This document shows positions 1 to 11,617 of a stretch of DNA of 64,000 bases, piece by piece; within the stretch, counting starts at the first letter, position 1, and each line of letters opens with the position of its first letter. Position numbers and translations under genes: made by a program. The stretch lies in the NCBI GenBank assembly GCA_014859895.1, contig JACZKS010000129.1, positions 1 to 64,000 of the forward strand, read 5' to 3'. The notes below the pieces were generated by a model, which saw nothing but the letters and a program-made list of their open reading frames with translations, was not told the DNA's origin and ran no database searches. This DNA is from Rhodospirillales bacterium (lineage in GTDB: Bacteria; Pseudomonadota; Alphaproteobacteria; Rhodospirillales; Shumkoniaceae).

Positions 1-1
1 C

Positions 2-805
2 CCCGCAACGCCGCAGCGGCGCCCCACCCCGTCAACGCTGTCGCCGGAGCGGGGCCGGGCCATCGCCGAGACGATGGTGGGATCGTTCCTGGAAAGGATG
101 AAGGCCGAGGCCCAACGCAAGGGCGGCAGCCTGACCCTGACGGACATCGAGGCGCTGGATCTGGAATTCGAGCAGAAGACGGGGGCATTGCAGGAGTTGC
201 TGGAGCAATCGTTCCAGGAATACCTGCGCGCCCATGCCCAGGGCAAACGGCCGGAGCGCCGCCACAGCCCGTTCGATCGGCTGATCGTCACCCCGATCGA
301 GCACCTGTTCCCCCGCCGTGAGCCGATTCCGACCAAGCCGGTGCTCTCCCGGCGCATCCTTCCCGGGTTCTTCATGGCGGTCAGCATGATGATCGGCGCC
401 GACGCCATCGAGGAAAGCCGCCGCAAGGCGAAAGCCATCTTCGATCGGGTGGGCGCGGGGAGTCCCGGCGACGCCGTCTGGGGGCCCTTCCTCGCCGATG
501 CCGAGGCGCAACGGCTGCTTGCCGACTCGCTGATCGGCATGTCGCTGCATTTCGCCAATCCCGACAAGCGGTCAACTTGGTTCATGGCGGTGATCAACAA
601 CCACCTGAGCCCGCCGTACGCCGAGCCCGGCATCGCCAGCACCTGGAAACTCGGCCAGCCGGCCTATGAACGAATGATCGACGCGCTGTTCTCCGACCTC
701 ATGGCGACGGTCGGCAACGCCAAGGCGCGCGAAGCCCTGACCCGGCGCTTCGGCCCCGAGACCTGCGCCTCGATCATCACCATCATGAAGGGCCTCGGAG
801 CCTGA
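2..805 (+). CDS. hypothetical protein, 5' end probably outside the window
   Basis: I do not recognise this protein. The reading frame is open from the left window edge, and its first ATG is at 74. The residues before that ATG (LSPERGRAIAET) read naturally into the helix that follows, so the true start may lie upstream. The product is soluble-looking and mostly helical, with charged stretches and no signal peptide. A middle segment (SRRILPGFFMAVSMMIGADAI, split here for reference only by its ends) is hydrophobic and could be an amphipathic helix. The C-terminal half carries WFMAVINNHLSPPY and a helical tail ending KGLGA. The gene converges on the minus-strand phosphoribosyltransferase gene with a 22-base gap. 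If 74 is the start, the protein has 243 residues. Function unknown. Confidence 0.6.
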   Translation, partial: PATPQRRPTPSTLSPERGRAIAETMVGSFLERMKAEAQRKGGSLTLTDIEALDLEFEQKTGALQELLEQSFQEYLRAHAQGKRPERRHSPFDRLIVTPIEHLFPRREPIPTKPVLSRRILPGFFMAVSMMIGADAIEESRRKAKAIFDRVGAGSPGDAVWGPFLADAEAQRLLADSLIGMSLHFANPDKRSTWFMAVINNHLSPPYAEPGIASTWKLGQPAYERMIDALFSDLMATVGNAKAREALTRRFGPETCASIITIMKGLGA

Positions 806-806
806 A

Positions 807-825
807 CGTTCCGCCGTCGGGAACG
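807..825. terminator. small inverted repeat between convergent genes
   Basis: CGTTCC (807-812) and GGAACG (820-825) form a 6-bp stem with a 7-base loop, starting one base after the stop of the hypothetical gene and just before the end of the opposing gene. There is no T-run on either side, so an intrinsic terminator is only a possibility. Confidence 0.3.
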
Positions 826-827
826 AT

Positions 828-1997
828 TCAATCGGCGGCGTCGACGACGCCGCGCTTCTTCAGCAGGAACTCGCGGCCGACCTTGACCAGCGGCACGCCG
901 TCATAGGTGACGATGTCGGCGGTGGCATAGGTTTCGGTCCAGCGCTCGGGCAGGTAGGAACCGGTGCCGATGACGTCGATGGGGGCCTCGGCATAGGCCA
1001 TGACCCGGCATTTCTCGACGTTGAAGCCCGACGAGCAGACGATCTTCACCTTCTCGAAGCCGGCCTGATCGAGGGCTTCTCGCACATGGTACACGGCGGC
1101 GGCCGAAACGCCGGTGCCGGTGAGGTAGCGCAGCTCGGTTTCGTTGCGATAGAGCCGGAAGGCCATCGGCGCGTACTTCTCGAGCACCGCGTAGGAACGC
1201 TGCGGCCCCAGCCCCTCGGTGAAGCGCCCGCCGTGGGTGTCGAGGCGCACGGCGACGCGTCCCGCCGCCGTCAGCTCGGGGAAGCGCCGGCAGACCTCGA
1301 GCGTATCGGTGATCTCGCGGCCGAAGAAGTCCGACAGGATCACCAGGTTCTCGTCGGGGAACATCTCGACGAACATCTCGGCGGCGCGCAACGTCGAGCC
1401 GGCATAGCCGATCAACCCGTGCGGCATGGTGCCGAGACCCTGCTTGAGGCCGAAATAGGACGCCGTGGCGTCGTTCGAGGTGCCGATGAAGCCGACCGCC
1501 CCCTTGTCGCGCTGGGCCGCCTGCGACCCGACCGCCGCGGCGTAGGCCATCAGCTCTTCCATCTCGATGCCGGCGCAGTGGCGGGCGTCCATGGCGATGA
1601 AGGCGCTCTTCGGCAGGTCGCACGTCATGGTGTAGGCATTATAGGCGGCGACGCAGCAGGCCCCGAGCTTCTGCAGATAGAGCGTTTCGAGATCGACCAG
1701 GTGATAGAAGGACCCGGTGAGATAGAGCAGCGGCTCGCCGGCCCCCACCCAGTCGCCTTCCTGATAGTTGAGCTCGATCTGGAACTCGACCCCACGCTCG
1801 CGGGCCATGCGCTTCAGCCACTCGACCATCGGGCGCGGCGTGAAGATGATGGGGCGGCGCATGAAGATGGCGTAGGTCACCGTCTTGTCGCCGAAATGGC
1901 CGATGGTGGCCTTGGTCTTCAGGAAATAGCGATCGGTCCAGCGCGAGATCTCGTCGGCGCCGGGACCATCGACCGGCGCATGCGGTTTGTCGTTCAT
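828..1997 (-). CDS. nicotinate phosphoribosyltransferase-like protein
   Basis: Member of the nicotinate phosphoribosyltransferase family (COG1488 type), which makes nicotinate mononucleotide from nicotinate and PRPP in NAD salvage. Family features are the N-terminal TDRYFLKTK segment, the MDARHCAGIEMEELM region, IGTSNDATA and the late SSGFNVEKC and IGTGSYLP stretches that line the phosphate site. The usual active-site RxDSGD segment reads VRLDTHGGRFTEG, so substrate preference could differ; I leave the symbol blank for that reason. The start at 1997 (MNDKPH, 389 residues) is preferred over one at 2033 because it has a GGGGGAG Shine-Dalgarno at proper spacing and does not overlap aroG. It follows aroG by 22 bases on the same strand and is probably co-transcribed with it. 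Confidence 0.82.
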   Translation of the reverse strand: MNDKPHAPVDGPGADEISRWTDRYFLKTKATIGHFGDKTVTYAIFMRRPIIFTPRPMVEWLKRMARERGVEFQIELNYQEGDWVGAGEPLLYLTGSFYHLVDLETLYLQKLGACCVAAYNAYTMTCDLPKSAFIAMDARHCAGIEMEELMAYAAAVGSQAAQRDKGAVGFIGTSNDATASYFGLKQGLGTMPHGLIGYAGSTLRAAEMFVEMFPDENLVILSDFFGREITDTLEVCRRFPELTAAGRVAVRLDTHGGRFTEGLGPQRSYAVLEKYAPMAFRLYRNETELRYLTGTGVSAAAVYHVREALDQAGFEKVKIVCSSGFNVEKCRVMAYAEAPIDVIGTGSYLPERWTETYATADIVTYDGVPLVKVGREFLLKKRGVVDAAD

Positions 1998-2019
1998 GAC
2001 CGTAAGCTCCCCCCAGCCT

Positions 2020-3402
2020 TCAGGAACCGGCAATGGCCCGTTGGCGCAGCTTGCTCCGTTCTTCCTTCAACATCTCGGCGAGCAGGAAGGCCAGTTCCAG
2101 GGCTTGCTTGGCGTTGAGGCGCGGATCGCAATGGGTGTGGTAGCGGCTGCCGAGAAGTTCGTCGGTGATCGCCTGGGCGCCGCCGACGCATTCGGTCACG
2201 TCCTGGCCGGTCAGCTCGAAATGGACGCCGCCGGCATGCGTTCCCTCGGCCTTGTGCACGGCGAAGAAGCCCAGAACCTCGGCCAGGATGCGGTCGAAAT
2301 GCCGGGTCTTGAAGCCGGTCGTGCTTTTCACGGTGTTGCCGTGCATGGGGTCGCACGCCCACACCACCGCCCGGCCGGCCCGCTTGACGGCGCGCACGAA
2401 CGGCGGCAGCAGGCGTTCCACGGCATCGGCGCCGAAGCGCGTGATGATGGTAAGCCGCCCCGGCTCGTTGGCGGGGTTCAACCGGTCGCACAGGCGCAAC
2501 AGGTCGTCCGGCGTGGCGTTCGGCCCGATCTTGGCACCCAGCGGGTTGCCGACGCCGCGCAGGAATTCGATATGGGCGCCGTCGATGTCGCGAGTCCGCT
2601 CGCCGACCCACAGCATGTGGGCCGAGGTGTCGTACCAGTCGCCGGTGGTGGAATCGACGCGGGTCATCGCCTGCTCGTAGTTGAGCAGCAGCGCCTCGTG
2701 CGAGGTGAAGAAATCGGTTTCACGGATCTGCGGCGTGGTCTCGCTGGTCAGCCCGCAGGCGGCCATGAAAGCCAGCGTCTCGTCGAGGCGGTTGGCCATG
2801 TCCTGGTAGCGGGCGCCGGCCGGGCTGTCGGCGACGAAGCCCAGGTTCCACTGGTGCACCTTGTGGAGATCGGCATAACCGCCCTGGGCGAAAGCCCTAA
2901 GCAGGTTCAGCGTGGCCGCCGACTGGAAATACGACTGGGCCAGCCGCTCGGGGTCGGCGGCGCGGGCCTCGGGCGTGAATTCCATGGCGTTGACCGAGTC
3001 GCCGCGATAGGCCGGCAGCGTCACGCCGTCGATCGTTTCGTTGTCGGCCGAGCGCGGCTTGGCGAACTGCCCGGCCAGGCGGCCGACCTTGACCACCGGA
3101 CAGGCGGCCCCGTAGGTCAGCACCACCGACATTTGCAGCAGCACGCGAAACAGGTCGCGGATGTTGTTGGGATGAAACTCGGCGAAGCTCTCGGCGCAGT
3201 CTCCGCCTTGCAGCAGAAAACCGTGGCCGTTGGCGACGTCCGCCAGCACCGCTTTGAGGCGTCGCGCCTCGCCGGCGAAAACCAGCGGCGGATAGCGTTG
3301 CAGGCGCGCCTCCACCTCGGCCACCGCCTCGGGGCGGGGGTATACAGGAATCTGCTTGACGGGCTTCTGCCGCCAGCTCGACGGGGTCCACTTCTCGGCC
3401 AT
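2020..3402 (-). CDS. aroG: 3-deoxy-7-phosphoheptulonate synthase, class II
   Basis: Class II (plant/AroA-II type) DAHP synthase. It condenses phosphoenolpyruvate with erythrose 4-phosphate in the first step of the shikimate pathway, in the cytosol. The sequence shows the family start [11 protein letters not shown], the [10 protein letters not shown] motif, [14 protein letters not shown], the YRGDSVN segment, [16 protein letters not shown] text near the middle (here [12 protein letters not shown]) and the CDPMHGNT metal-site motif, with a C-terminal [18 protein letters not shown]. The protein is 460 residues, the usual length of this class. ATG at 3402 gives the family N-terminus; a start at 3417 ([10 protein letters not shown]) is possible and neither has an ideal ribosome site. 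Upstream is gor, 109 bases away; downstream is the phosphoribosyltransferase-like gene. Confidence 0.93.
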   Translation of the reverse strand: MAEKWTPSSWRQKPVKQIPVYPRPEAVAEVEARLQRYPPLVFAGEARRLKAVLADVANGHGFLLQGGDCAESFAEFHPNNIRDLFRVLLQMSVVLTYGAACPVVKVGRLAGQFAKPRSADNETIDGVTLPAYRGDSVNAMEFTPEARAADPERLAQSYFQSAATLNLLRAFAQGGYADLHKVHQWNLGFVADSPAGARYQDMANRLDETLAFMAACGLTSETTPQIRETDFFTSHEALLLNYEQAMTRVDSTTGDWYDTSAHMLWVGERTRDIDGAHIEFLRGVGNPLGAKIGPNATPDDLLRLCDRLNPANEPGRLTIITRFGADAVERLLPPFVRAVKRAGRAVVWACDPMHGNTVKSTTGFKTRHFDRILAEVLGFFAVHKAEGTHAGGVHFELTGQDVTECVGGAQAITDELLGSRYHTHCDPRLNAKQALELAFLLAEMLKEERSKLRQRAIAGS

Positions 3403-3458
3403 TCCTGAACTCGGCATCCCAAGGGTTTTTAAGAAAGGACCTGAGGCTATACGCCGGT

Positions 3459-3488
3459 ATATAGGAATTTTCCAGGGGGCAGTGCCAA
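3459..3488 (-). promoter_or_regulatory. candidate promoter of aroG
   Basis: On the minus strand TTGGCA (3488-3483) is followed after 18 bases by CTATAT (3464-3459), 57 bases upstream of the aroG start. The 109-base gap between gor and aroG is markedly more AT-rich than its surroundings. A second reading, TGGAAA with TATAGC 17 bases later, overlaps the same stretch. Confidence 0.35.
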
Positions 3489-3511
3489 AAAATCGCCTCC
3501 GTTCGGTTTGC

Positions 3512-4873
3512 TCAGTCGTCGGTCTCCGGACGCTTGATCCGCATGGTGACGAATTCCTCGGCAGCGGTGGGGTGGATGCCGACGGTGGCATCGAACTGCC
3601 CCTTGGTCGCCCCGCACTTCAAGGCGATGGCCAGCCCCTGGATGATCTCGGGGGCGTCGGGGCCGACCATGTGGCAGCCCAGCACGCGGTCGCTGGCGCG
3701 ATCCACCACCAGTTTCATCATGGTGCCTTCGTCGCGCCCGGTCAGCGTGTGCTTCAGCGGCTTGAAGCGCGAGATGTAGACGTCGACGTCCCCCTTCGCC
3801 CGGGCTTCGGCCTCGCTCAGGCCGACGGTGCCGATCGGCGGCTGGCTGAACACCGCCGAGGGAACGTTCTCGTAGCTCATGCGCATCGGATGGGACTTGA
3901 ATTCGGTTTCCACGAAGGCGTGCGCCTCGGCGATGGCGACCGGCGTCAGGTTCATGCGGTCGGTGCAGTCGCCGATCGCGAAGATGCCGGGAACCGAACT
4001 GCGGCTCCACTCGTCCACGGCGATGGCCTTACGGTCGTTCAACCTGACGCCTGCGTCCTCAAGCCACAGGCCGGACGTGTTGGGATGGCGGCCGGTGGCG
4101 TACATGACGAGGTCGGTTTCCATCACCTCCCGGCCCGAGAGCACCAGCGAATAACCGCCGGGGGCCTTCTCGATGGAGCGCACCACGGTTTCGCGGCAAA
4201 TCGTGATGCCTTTGGCTTCCATTGCCTTGGCCAGCGATTGGCAGATGTCCTCGTCGAAACCGCGCAGCAGGTTGGCGGCACGGATGACGATAGTCACCTC
4301 GACGCCGAGCGCATTGAAGATGCCGGCGAACTCGACGGCGATGTAACCGCCGCCGACGATGACGACGCGGCGGGGCATCTGCATGAGGTCGAGGGCCTCG
4401 TTGGAGGTGATGGCGAGCTCGATGCCGGGGATCTTCGGCAGCGTGGGCTTGCTGCCGGTGGCAATCAGGATGCGCTCGGCGGTCAGGGCCTTGCCGTCGA
4501 CCTCGACGGTGTGGGCATCGGCCAGCACGCCCTTGCCCTCGACGAGCTCCACCTTGTTGTCGCGCAGGATGCGCCGGTAGATGCCCTCCAGCCGTTCGAG
4601 CTCGCTGTTCTTGGCGGAAATGAGCGACGACCAGTCGAAGGTGGTGGGCCCGAGGGTCCAGCCGTAGCCGCGGGCGTCCTCGAAATCCTCGGCGAAGTGG
4701 GCGCCGTAGACCAGAAGCTTCTTGGGTATGCAGCCGCGCATCACGCAGGTGCCGCCGACGCGCGCCTTCTCGACGATGGCGACGCGCGCCCCCAGACCGC
4801 CGGCCAGCCGGCTGGCCCTGACGCCGCCCGAGCCGGCGCCGAGCGTGATCAGATCGAAGTCGAACTTCGCCAT
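3512..4873 (-). CDS. gor: glutathione-disulfide reductase
   Basis: Flavoprotein disulfide reductase that regenerates GSH from GSSG with NADPH in the cytosol. Domains in order: FAD-binding Rossmann fold ([12 protein letters not shown], residues 11-22), redox-active disulfide in [12 protein letters not shown] (C43 and C48), NADPH-binding fold ([15 protein letters not shown]), second FAD motif (IFAIGDCTD) and C-terminal dimerisation domain with the catalytic His in GIHPTAAEE. The CxxxxC variant with MRGC is the form seen in Alphaproteobacteria. ATG at 4873 (453 residues) has a GGGGGGA Shine-Dalgarno; a longer in-frame reading to 4978 runs into gabD and is rejected. The gene follows gabD by 19 bases and is probably co-transcribed with it. 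Confidence 0.93.
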   Translation of the reverse strand: MAKFDFDLITLGAGSGGVRASRLAGGLGARVAIVEKARVGGTCVMRGCIPKKLLVYGAHFAEDFEDARGYGWTLGPTTFDWSSLISAKNSELERLEGIYRRILRDNKVELVEGKGVLADAHTVEVDGKALTAERILIATGSKPTLPKIPGIELAITSNEALDLMQMPRRVVIVGGGYIAVEFAGIFNALGVEVTIVIRAANLLRGFDEDICQSLAKAMEAKGITICRETVVRSIEKAPGGYSLVLSGREVMETDLVMYATGRHPNTSGLWLEDAGVRLNDRKAIAVDEWSRSSVPGIFAIGDCTDRMNLTPVAIAEAHAFVETEFKSHPMRMSYENVPSAVFSQPPIGTVGLSEAEARAKGDVDVYISRFKPLKHTLTGRDEGTMMKLVVDRASDRVLGCHMVGPDAPEIIQGLAIALKCGATKGQFDATVGIHPTAAEEFVTMRIKRPETDD

Positions 4874-4892
4874 GGATGGGTCCCCCCGCTCG

Positions 4893-6353
4893 TCAGGCCC
4901 GGTCGATTCCGCCCATGCACAGGTACTTGATCTCGAGGAAGTCGTCGAGGCCGTATTTGGAGCCCTCGCGGCCGACACCCGATTCCTTGACGCCGCCGAC
5001 CGGCGCCTCGGCCGTCGACATCAAGCCGGTGTTGATGCCGACCAGTCCGTATTCCAGGGCTTCGGCCACCCGCCACACGCGGCCGACGTCGCGGCTGTAG
5101 AAATAGGCGGCCAGGCCGAACTCGGTGGCGTTGGCGAGATGCACGGCCTCGTCTTCGGTGCGGAAACGAAACAGCGGGGCGACGGGACCGAAGGTTTCCT
5201 CTCGGGCCACCGCCATCTTCGGCGTCACGTCGGCCATGACGGTCGGCTCGAAGAACGAGCCGCCGAGCGCATGCCGGTGGCCGCCGACCAGCACGCGGGC
5301 GCCCTTGGAGAGCGCGTCGGCGATATGTTCCTCGACCTTCTCCACCGCCGCCATGTCGATGAGCGGCCCCTGCTCGGCCCCCGCCTCCAGCCCGTTGGCG
5401 ACCTTGAGGCTGGCGACGCGCGCCGCCAGCTTGTCGGCGAAGGCGTCATAAACGCCGTCCTGGACCAGCAGCCGGTTGGCGCACACGCAGGTCTGGCCGG
5501 CGTTGCGGTATTTGGACACGATCGCGCCCTCGACCGCGGCATCGAGATCGGCGTCGTCGAAGACGATGAAGGGGGCGTTGCCACCCAGTTCCATCGATAC
5601 CTTCTTCACCGTCACCGCCGCCTGGGCCATCAGTTGCTTGCCGATCTCGGTCGAGCCGGTGAAGGTCAGCTTGCGCACGATCGGGTTGGAGGTCATCTCG
5701 CCGCCAATGGCGGCGGCCGAGCCGGTGACGATGTTGAATACGCCCTTGGGAATCCCCGCTTCCTCGGCCAGGGCGGCCAGGGCGAGCGCCGAATAGGGGG
5801 TGGCGCTGGCCGGCTTGATGACCACCGGGCAGCCGACCGCCAGGGCGGGCGCGCATTTGCGGGTGATCATGGCGTTGGGGAAGTTCCACGGCGTGATGGC
5901 GGCGACCACGCCGATCGGCTCCTTGATGACCACGAGGCGCTTGTCGGGAGTCGGCTGCGGAATGGTGTCGCCATAGACGCGCCGGCCCTCTTCGGCGAAC
6001 CATTCGATGAAGGAGGCTCCGTAAACCACCTCCCCCTTGGCTTCCGCAAGCGGCTTGCCCTGCTCGGTGGTCATCAGCAACGCCAGATCGTCCTGGTTCT
6101 TCAGCACCAGCTCGTACCAGCGGCGCAGCAGGGTGGCGCGCTCCTTGGCGGTGCGGGCCCGCCAGTCCGGCCAGGCGGCGTTGGCCGCCTCGATGGCCCG
6201 CCGGGTTTCGGCGGCGCCCATCTTGGGCACGGTGCCGACAACCTTGCCGTCGGCCGGGTTGGTGACCTCGATGGTGGCCCCGGAATCGGCATCGGCCCAG
6301 GCGCCGTCGATGTAGCACTGCTGGCGGAACAGCGTGGGGTTCTTCAATTTCAT
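4893..6353 (-). CDS. gabD: NAD(P)-dependent succinate-semialdehyde dehydrogenase
   Basis: Aldehyde dehydrogenase superfamily member closest to GabD, oxidising succinate semialdehyde to succinate at the end of 4-aminobutyrate breakdown. Visible landmarks are [21 protein letters not shown] (from about residue 154), the cofactor-site FTGSTEIGK (231-239), the general base E255 in MELGGNAPF and the catalytic Cys289 in GQTCVCANR. The end carries [19 protein letters not shown], typical of GabD. The start at 6353 gives 486 residues, the usual length, with GAGG about ten bases upstream; the longer frame to 6440 has no family support. It heads a likely gabD-gor transcript and is divergent from the cytochrome c gene. 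Confidence 0.9.
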   Translation of the reverse strand: MKLKNPTLFRQQCYIDGAWADADSGATIEVTNPADGKVVGTVPKMGAAETRRAIEAANAAWPDWRARTAKERATLLRRWYELVLKNQDDLALLMTTEQGKPLAEAKGEVVYGASFIEWFAEEGRRVYGDTIPQPTPDKRLVVIKEPIGVVAAITPWNFPNAMITRKCAPALAVGCPVVIKPASATPYSALALAALAEEAGIPKGVFNIVTGSAAAIGGEMTSNPIVRKLTFTGSTEIGKQLMAQAAVTVKKVSMELGGNAPFIVFDDADLDAAVEGAIVSKYRNAGQTCVCANRLLVQDGVYDAFADKLAARVASLKVANGLEAGAEQGPLIDMAAVEKVEEHIADALSKGARVLVGGHRHALGGSFFEPTVMADVTPKMAVAREETFGPVAPLFRFRTEDEAVHLANATEFGLAAYFYSRDVGRVWRVAEALEYGLVGINTGLMSTAEAPVGGVKESGVGREGSKYGLDDFLEIKYLCMGGIDRA

Positions 6354-6544
6354 GGGAACGGCCTCGTGGCTGGCAAGGGACGCGGACGAGACGGATGTAG
6401 GCAGGAGGGGGCGCCGCGTCGAGGGGCTTGCCACGAACATACCACCTGCCCGGGCGGTCCAGCTTGGCGCAAGGCCCTGCCCACCCTACATGAAACTCTG
6501 AATGGCGCGGCACGGAGCCGGACCGACGACCGGGAGAACGCCCC

Positions 6545-6997
6545 TTGACGAAACGCGGCATCTTCCTCCTCGCGGCCGTCGGAGCCGGCCTATTGGCGGT
6601 AGCCGGCTATTCGCTCCTGTTCGGACCGGGCACATCGGGCGCCGATGCCGCCAATCCCAAGATGGTGGCCCTCGGCCGGACGGTTTATGCCGAGCACTGC
6701 GCGGAATGCCACGGCAAGAATCTGGAGGGCGAACCCGACTGGCGGGCCCCCAAGGCCGATGGCACGCTGCCGGCGCCTCCGCATGACGATTCCGGCCACA
6801 CCTGGCACCACGGCGACGAACTGCTCTTCCGCTACACCAAGGAGGGCGGGGCGGCCATCGCGCCGGCCGAATTCAAGAGCGCCATGCCCGCTTTCGGCGG
6901 CGCCCTTTCCGACGACCAGATCTGGGCCATCCTCGCCTTCATCAAAAGCACTTGGCCGGAACCCGTCCGCCAGCGCCAGGATCTGATGAACCGCTAG
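6545..6997 (+). CDS. membrane-anchored c-type cytochrome
   Basis: Small class I cytochrome c. An N-terminal hydrophobic segment (residues 5-27) would act as an uncleaved anchor or signal peptide, placing the heme domain in the periplasm. The heme-binding CAECH is at residues 52-56 and the likely axial methionine is M114 in SAMPAFGG, with the closing helix [18 protein letters not shown]. Length is 150 residues. The start is TTG at 6545, preceded by GGGAG; no in-frame ATG upstream fits. It faces away from gabD and converges on mtgA with a four-base gap. The partner oxidase or dehydrogenase is not in the window. Confidence 0.85.
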   Translation: MTKRGIFLLAAVGAGLLAVAGYSLLFGPGTSGADAANPKMVALGRTVYAEHCAECHGKNLEGEPDWRAPKADGTLPAPPHDDSGHTWHHGDELLFRYTKEGGAAIAPAEFKSAMPAFGGALSDDQIWAILAFIKSTWPEPVRQRQDLMNR

Positions 6998-7001
6998 CCG
7001 T

Positions 7002-7682
7002 TCACGGCTTGCCGCCGACGCAGGCGAGCAGCGGCCCCAGTTGGCCCATCCTCCGTTGAAGCACCACCGCCCGCTCGCGGATGTAATCGGTCGGCCGGGC
7101 CGGCGACCACGCCCGCGGGTTCGGCAGCACGGCGGCCAGGCGGGCGGCCTGCTGACGGCTGAGCCGGGCCGCCGAAACGCGGAAGTAGTGCCGGGCGGCG
7201 GCCTCCGCCCCATAGATGCCGGGGCCCCATTCGGCGATGTTGAGGTAGACCTCGATGATCCGATCCTTCGGCCACAGCACCTCCAGCCACGCCGTCACGT
7301 AGGCCTCCATGATCTTGCGCACCGGGTTGCGGCTGGGCCACAGGAACAGGTTCTTGCTGGTCTGCATGGAGATGGTCGAGGCGCCGCGGGCCCGTCCGCC
7401 GTCCGTCCATTCCTCAAAGGCGTCGCGGATCGATCCGACGTCGAAGCCGTGGTGCTCGCAGAATAGGTTGTCCTCGGCGGCGATCACCGCGGCGCGCAGG
7501 TAGGGCGAAATGGCCTCAAGCCCCGTCCAATCCCGGTCCAGGCCTTCGCCCTCGAAAAGCCGGATGACCATCAGCGGCGTGATCGGTGGCGGCACCACGC
7601 GAAAGAGGATAAGGCCGGCCGGCGGCCCGGCCAGCACCACCAGCGCCACTACGATCACCGCCTTGCGTAGCCAGCGCCCCAT
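7002..7682 (-). CDS. mtgA: monofunctional peptidoglycan glycosyltransferase
   Basis: Family GT51 enzyme that polymerises lipid II into glycan strands at the periplasmic face of the inner membrane, without a transpeptidase domain. One N-terminal membrane helix (about residues 8-27) is followed by the GT51 motifs [18 protein letters not shown], containing the catalytic Glu, then [29 protein letters not shown] and [20 protein letters not shown]. Length of 226 residues fits MtgA. ATG at 7682 is chosen because the family begins just ahead of the membrane helix; the extension to 7739 has no ribosome site. Confidence 0.92.
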   Translation of the reverse strand: MGRWLRKAVIVVALVVLAGPPAGLILFRVVPPPITPLMVIRLFEGEGLDRDWTGLEAISPYLRAAVIAAEDNLFCEHHGFDVGSIRDAFEEWTDGGRARGASTISMQTSKNLFLWPSRNPVRKIMEAYVTAWLEVLWPKDRIIEVYLNIAEWGPGIYGAEAAARHYFRVSAARLSRQQAARLAAVLPNPRAWSPARPTDYIRERAVVLQRRMGQLGPLLACVGGKP

Positions 7683-7820
7683 GTTCCGTCCGCGTCCCTT
7701 CCCGAAAGCCTCATCTCCCTTGATGCCGGAAGCGGGCATGATCCGCTATGATCGGCGATTGGCGCGGGCCGACGCAACCGGTAAGGTTCACCCGATTTCT
7801 CGCCGTCCCGAGATTTGACG

Positions 7821-8303
7821 ATGATCATTCGCCTGGCCCGCCCGGAAGATGCAGAACCGATTTGGGACACCCTCCGCCCGACGCTGCGGGCCGGCGAAAC
7901 CTATGCTGTGTCGCCGGATCTCACCAGGGAGGAAGCGCTGGCCTACTGGTTTTCGCCCGCCCACGAGGTGTTCGTGGCCGAGGAAGAAGGCCGGGTCCTC
8001 GGCACCTACTACATGCGCGCCAACCAGCCGGGCGGCGGACGGCACGTCGCCAACTGCGGCTACATGACGGCCACCGCCGCCCAGGGCCGGGGCGTGGCCC
8101 GCGCGATGGGCGAGCATTCCCTGGAACACGCCAGGCGGCGCGGTTTCAAGGCCATGCAGTTCAACTTCGTGGTCAGCACGAACGAACGCGCCGTCGGCCT
8201 TTGGCAACGGCTGGGGTTTTCCATTGCCGGCACCCTGCCCGGCGCCTTCGAGCACCCGCGCCTGGGCTTCGTCGACGTCTACGTGATGTTCCGGGCGCTT
8301 TAA
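7821..8303 (+). CDS. GNAT family N-acetyltransferase
   Basis: Acetyl-CoA-dependent N-acetyltransferase fold. The start MIIRLARPEDAEPIWDTL is the classic first strand and helix. The pyrophosphate-binding loop is AQGRGVARAMGEHSL, and the last conserved motif is NERAVGLWQRLGFSIAGTLPGAF. This arrangement resembles acetyltransferases acting on small molecules or protein N-termini, but the substrate cannot be told. ATG at 7821 is preferred to a TTG two codons earlier. It is 160 residues long, divergent from mtgA and convergent with glmS (16-base gap). Confidence 0.87.
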   Translation: MIIRLARPEDAEPIWDTLRPTLRAGETYAVSPDLTREEALAYWFSPAHEVFVAEEEGRVLGTYYMRANQPGGGRHVANCGYMTATAAQGRGVARAMGEHSLEHARRRGFKAMQFNFVVSTNERAVGLWQRLGFSIAGTLPGAFEHPRLGFVDVYVMFRAL

Positions 8304-8319
8304 CGCATTCCGGCGGCCC

Positions 8320-10143
<1,824 letters not shown>

Positions 10144-10155
10144 GCTGGTTCACCC

Positions 10156-11517
10156 CTACTTGTTTTTCTGCCTTGCCTGCTTCTCGGCGGCGCGCCGTGC
10201 GCGGAAGCGCTTCGCCCAACCGCCGATGGTCGTCAGTTCGGGCCGGGTCACCACCAGGGCGTCGGCCGGCACGTCCTTGGTGATCACGCTGCCGGCGCCG
10301 ACGATGGCGCCGTCTCCGACCTTCACGGGCGCGATCAGTGCGGTGTTGGAGCCGATGAAGGCGCCGGCCCCGATGTCGGTATGATCCTTGAAGAAGCCGT
10401 CATAGTTGCAGGTGATGGTGCCGGCCCCGATGTTGGCCTTGGCACCGATGCGGGCGTCGCCGATGTAGGTCAGGTGGTTGACCTTGGCGCCGGCTTCGAC
10501 GACGGCGTTCTTGATCTCGACGAAGTTGCCGATGTGGGCGTCTTCCCCGATCCTGGCCCCCGGCCGCAGGCGGGCGAACGGGCCGACGCGGGCGCCATCC
10601 GCGATGGAAGCCTGTTCCATGTACGTGAAGGAAAGGATCTCGACTCCGTCGCCGACGGTGACGCCGGGCCCGAACACCACGTTGGGGCCGACGGTGACGT
10701 CCCTGCCGAGCTTTGTATCGGCGGAAAAGAAGACGCTGGCGGGATCGATCAGGGTGGCGCCCTCGGCCATGGCCCGCGCCCGGAGCCTTCCCTGCACCAC
10801 CGCCTCGGCGGCGGCGAGGTCGGCGCGCGAATTGACGCCCAGCAGTTCCTCGGGCTCGGCCTCGACGAAGGCGCACGCGCAACCATCGGCACGGGCCAGC
10901 GCGACGATGTCGGTCAGGTAGTACTCGCCCTTGGCGTTCTTGTTGCCGACCCTCTCCAGCCAGCCGAACAGGCGCGCCCCATCGATGGCCATGACGCCGG
11001 AATTGCAAAGCCCGATGGCGCGCTCTTCCGCCGTCGCCTCCTTGGCCTCGACGATGGCCTCGAGCGTGCCGTCGGCGGAAACGATCAGCCGCCCGTAGTC
11101 GGTGGGATCGGCCGGCTGGAAGCCCAGCACGACGACGGCCGGCTGCGGGTCCAGATGGCGGGCCGCCAGCATGGCTTCCAGCGTCTCGGGCTTAATCAGC
11201 GGCGTGTCGCCGTAAAGGATCAGCACGTCGCCCGTGAAATCCTCCATGGCGTCGCGCGCCGCCAATACGGCGTGCGCGGTGCCGAGGCGCGGCTCCTGGA
11301 TGACGGTCGGATGCGGCGCCACCGCCTCGGCCACCGCCTCCATGGCCGCTCCGATCACGACAACGGTTCTCTCGGGGGCGAAGCGGGCCAGCGTCTCCGT
11401 CAGGTGGAGCACCATCGGCCGGCCGGCCAGGCGGTGCAGCACTTTCGGCCGGGCGGACTTCATGCGCGTGCCGAGGCCCGCGGCAAGGACGATGGCGGCG
11501 GTTTTTTGCTTGGTCAT
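10156..11517 (-). CDS. glmU: bifunctional UDP-N-acetylglucosamine pyrophosphorylase / glucosamine-1-phosphate N-acetyltransferase
   Basis: Catalyses the last two steps to UDP-GlcNAc: acetylation of glucosamine 1-phosphate, then uridylylation. The N-terminal nucleotidyltransferase domain has the signature LAAGLGTRMKSARPKVLH (residues 10-27) and the metal-site segment LYGDTPL. The C-terminal half is a left-handed beta-helix with hexapeptide repeats (for example VTVGPNVVFGPGVTVGDGV) and the acetyl-CoA/active-site stretch VNHLTYIGDARIGAKANIGAG. Length is 453 residues. ATG at 11517 is the family start. It is divergent from gph across a 100-base gap and is the first gene of glmU-glmS. Confidence 0.96.
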   Translation of the reverse strand: MTKQKTAAIVLAAGLGTRMKSARPKVLHRLAGRPMVLHLTETLARFAPERTVVVIGAAMEAVAEAVAPHPTVIQEPRLGTAHAVLAARDAMEDFTGDVLILYGDTPLIKPETLEAMLAARHLDPQPAVVVLGFQPADPTDYGRLIVSADGTLEAIVEAKEATAEERAIGLCNSGVMAIDGARLFGWLERVGNKNAKGEYYLTDIVALARADGCACAFVEAEPEELLGVNSRADLAAAEAVVQGRLRARAMAEGATLIDPASVFFSADTKLGRDVTVGPNVVFGPGVTVGDGVEILSFTYMEQASIADGARVGPFARLRPGARIGEDAHIGNFVEIKNAVVEAGAKVNHLTYIGDARIGAKANIGAGTITCNYDGFFKDHTDIGAGAFIGSNTALIAPVKVGDGAIVGAGSVITKDVPADALVVTRPELTTIGGWAKRFRARRAAEKQARQKNK

Positions 11518-11617
11518 GGGACGACGGTTGTTTAAAAGACCGGGTTCTCGTGAACCGGGCGACCTTGCCACACGGGGCCGGCCCCGCCAAGTCACAAGTT
11601 GTTTCGGATTTTTTCAG

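Noticed and set aside
10144..10155. glmS ribozyme
   Set aside because: Only 12 bases separate glmU and glmS, and no catalytic RNA leader could fit.
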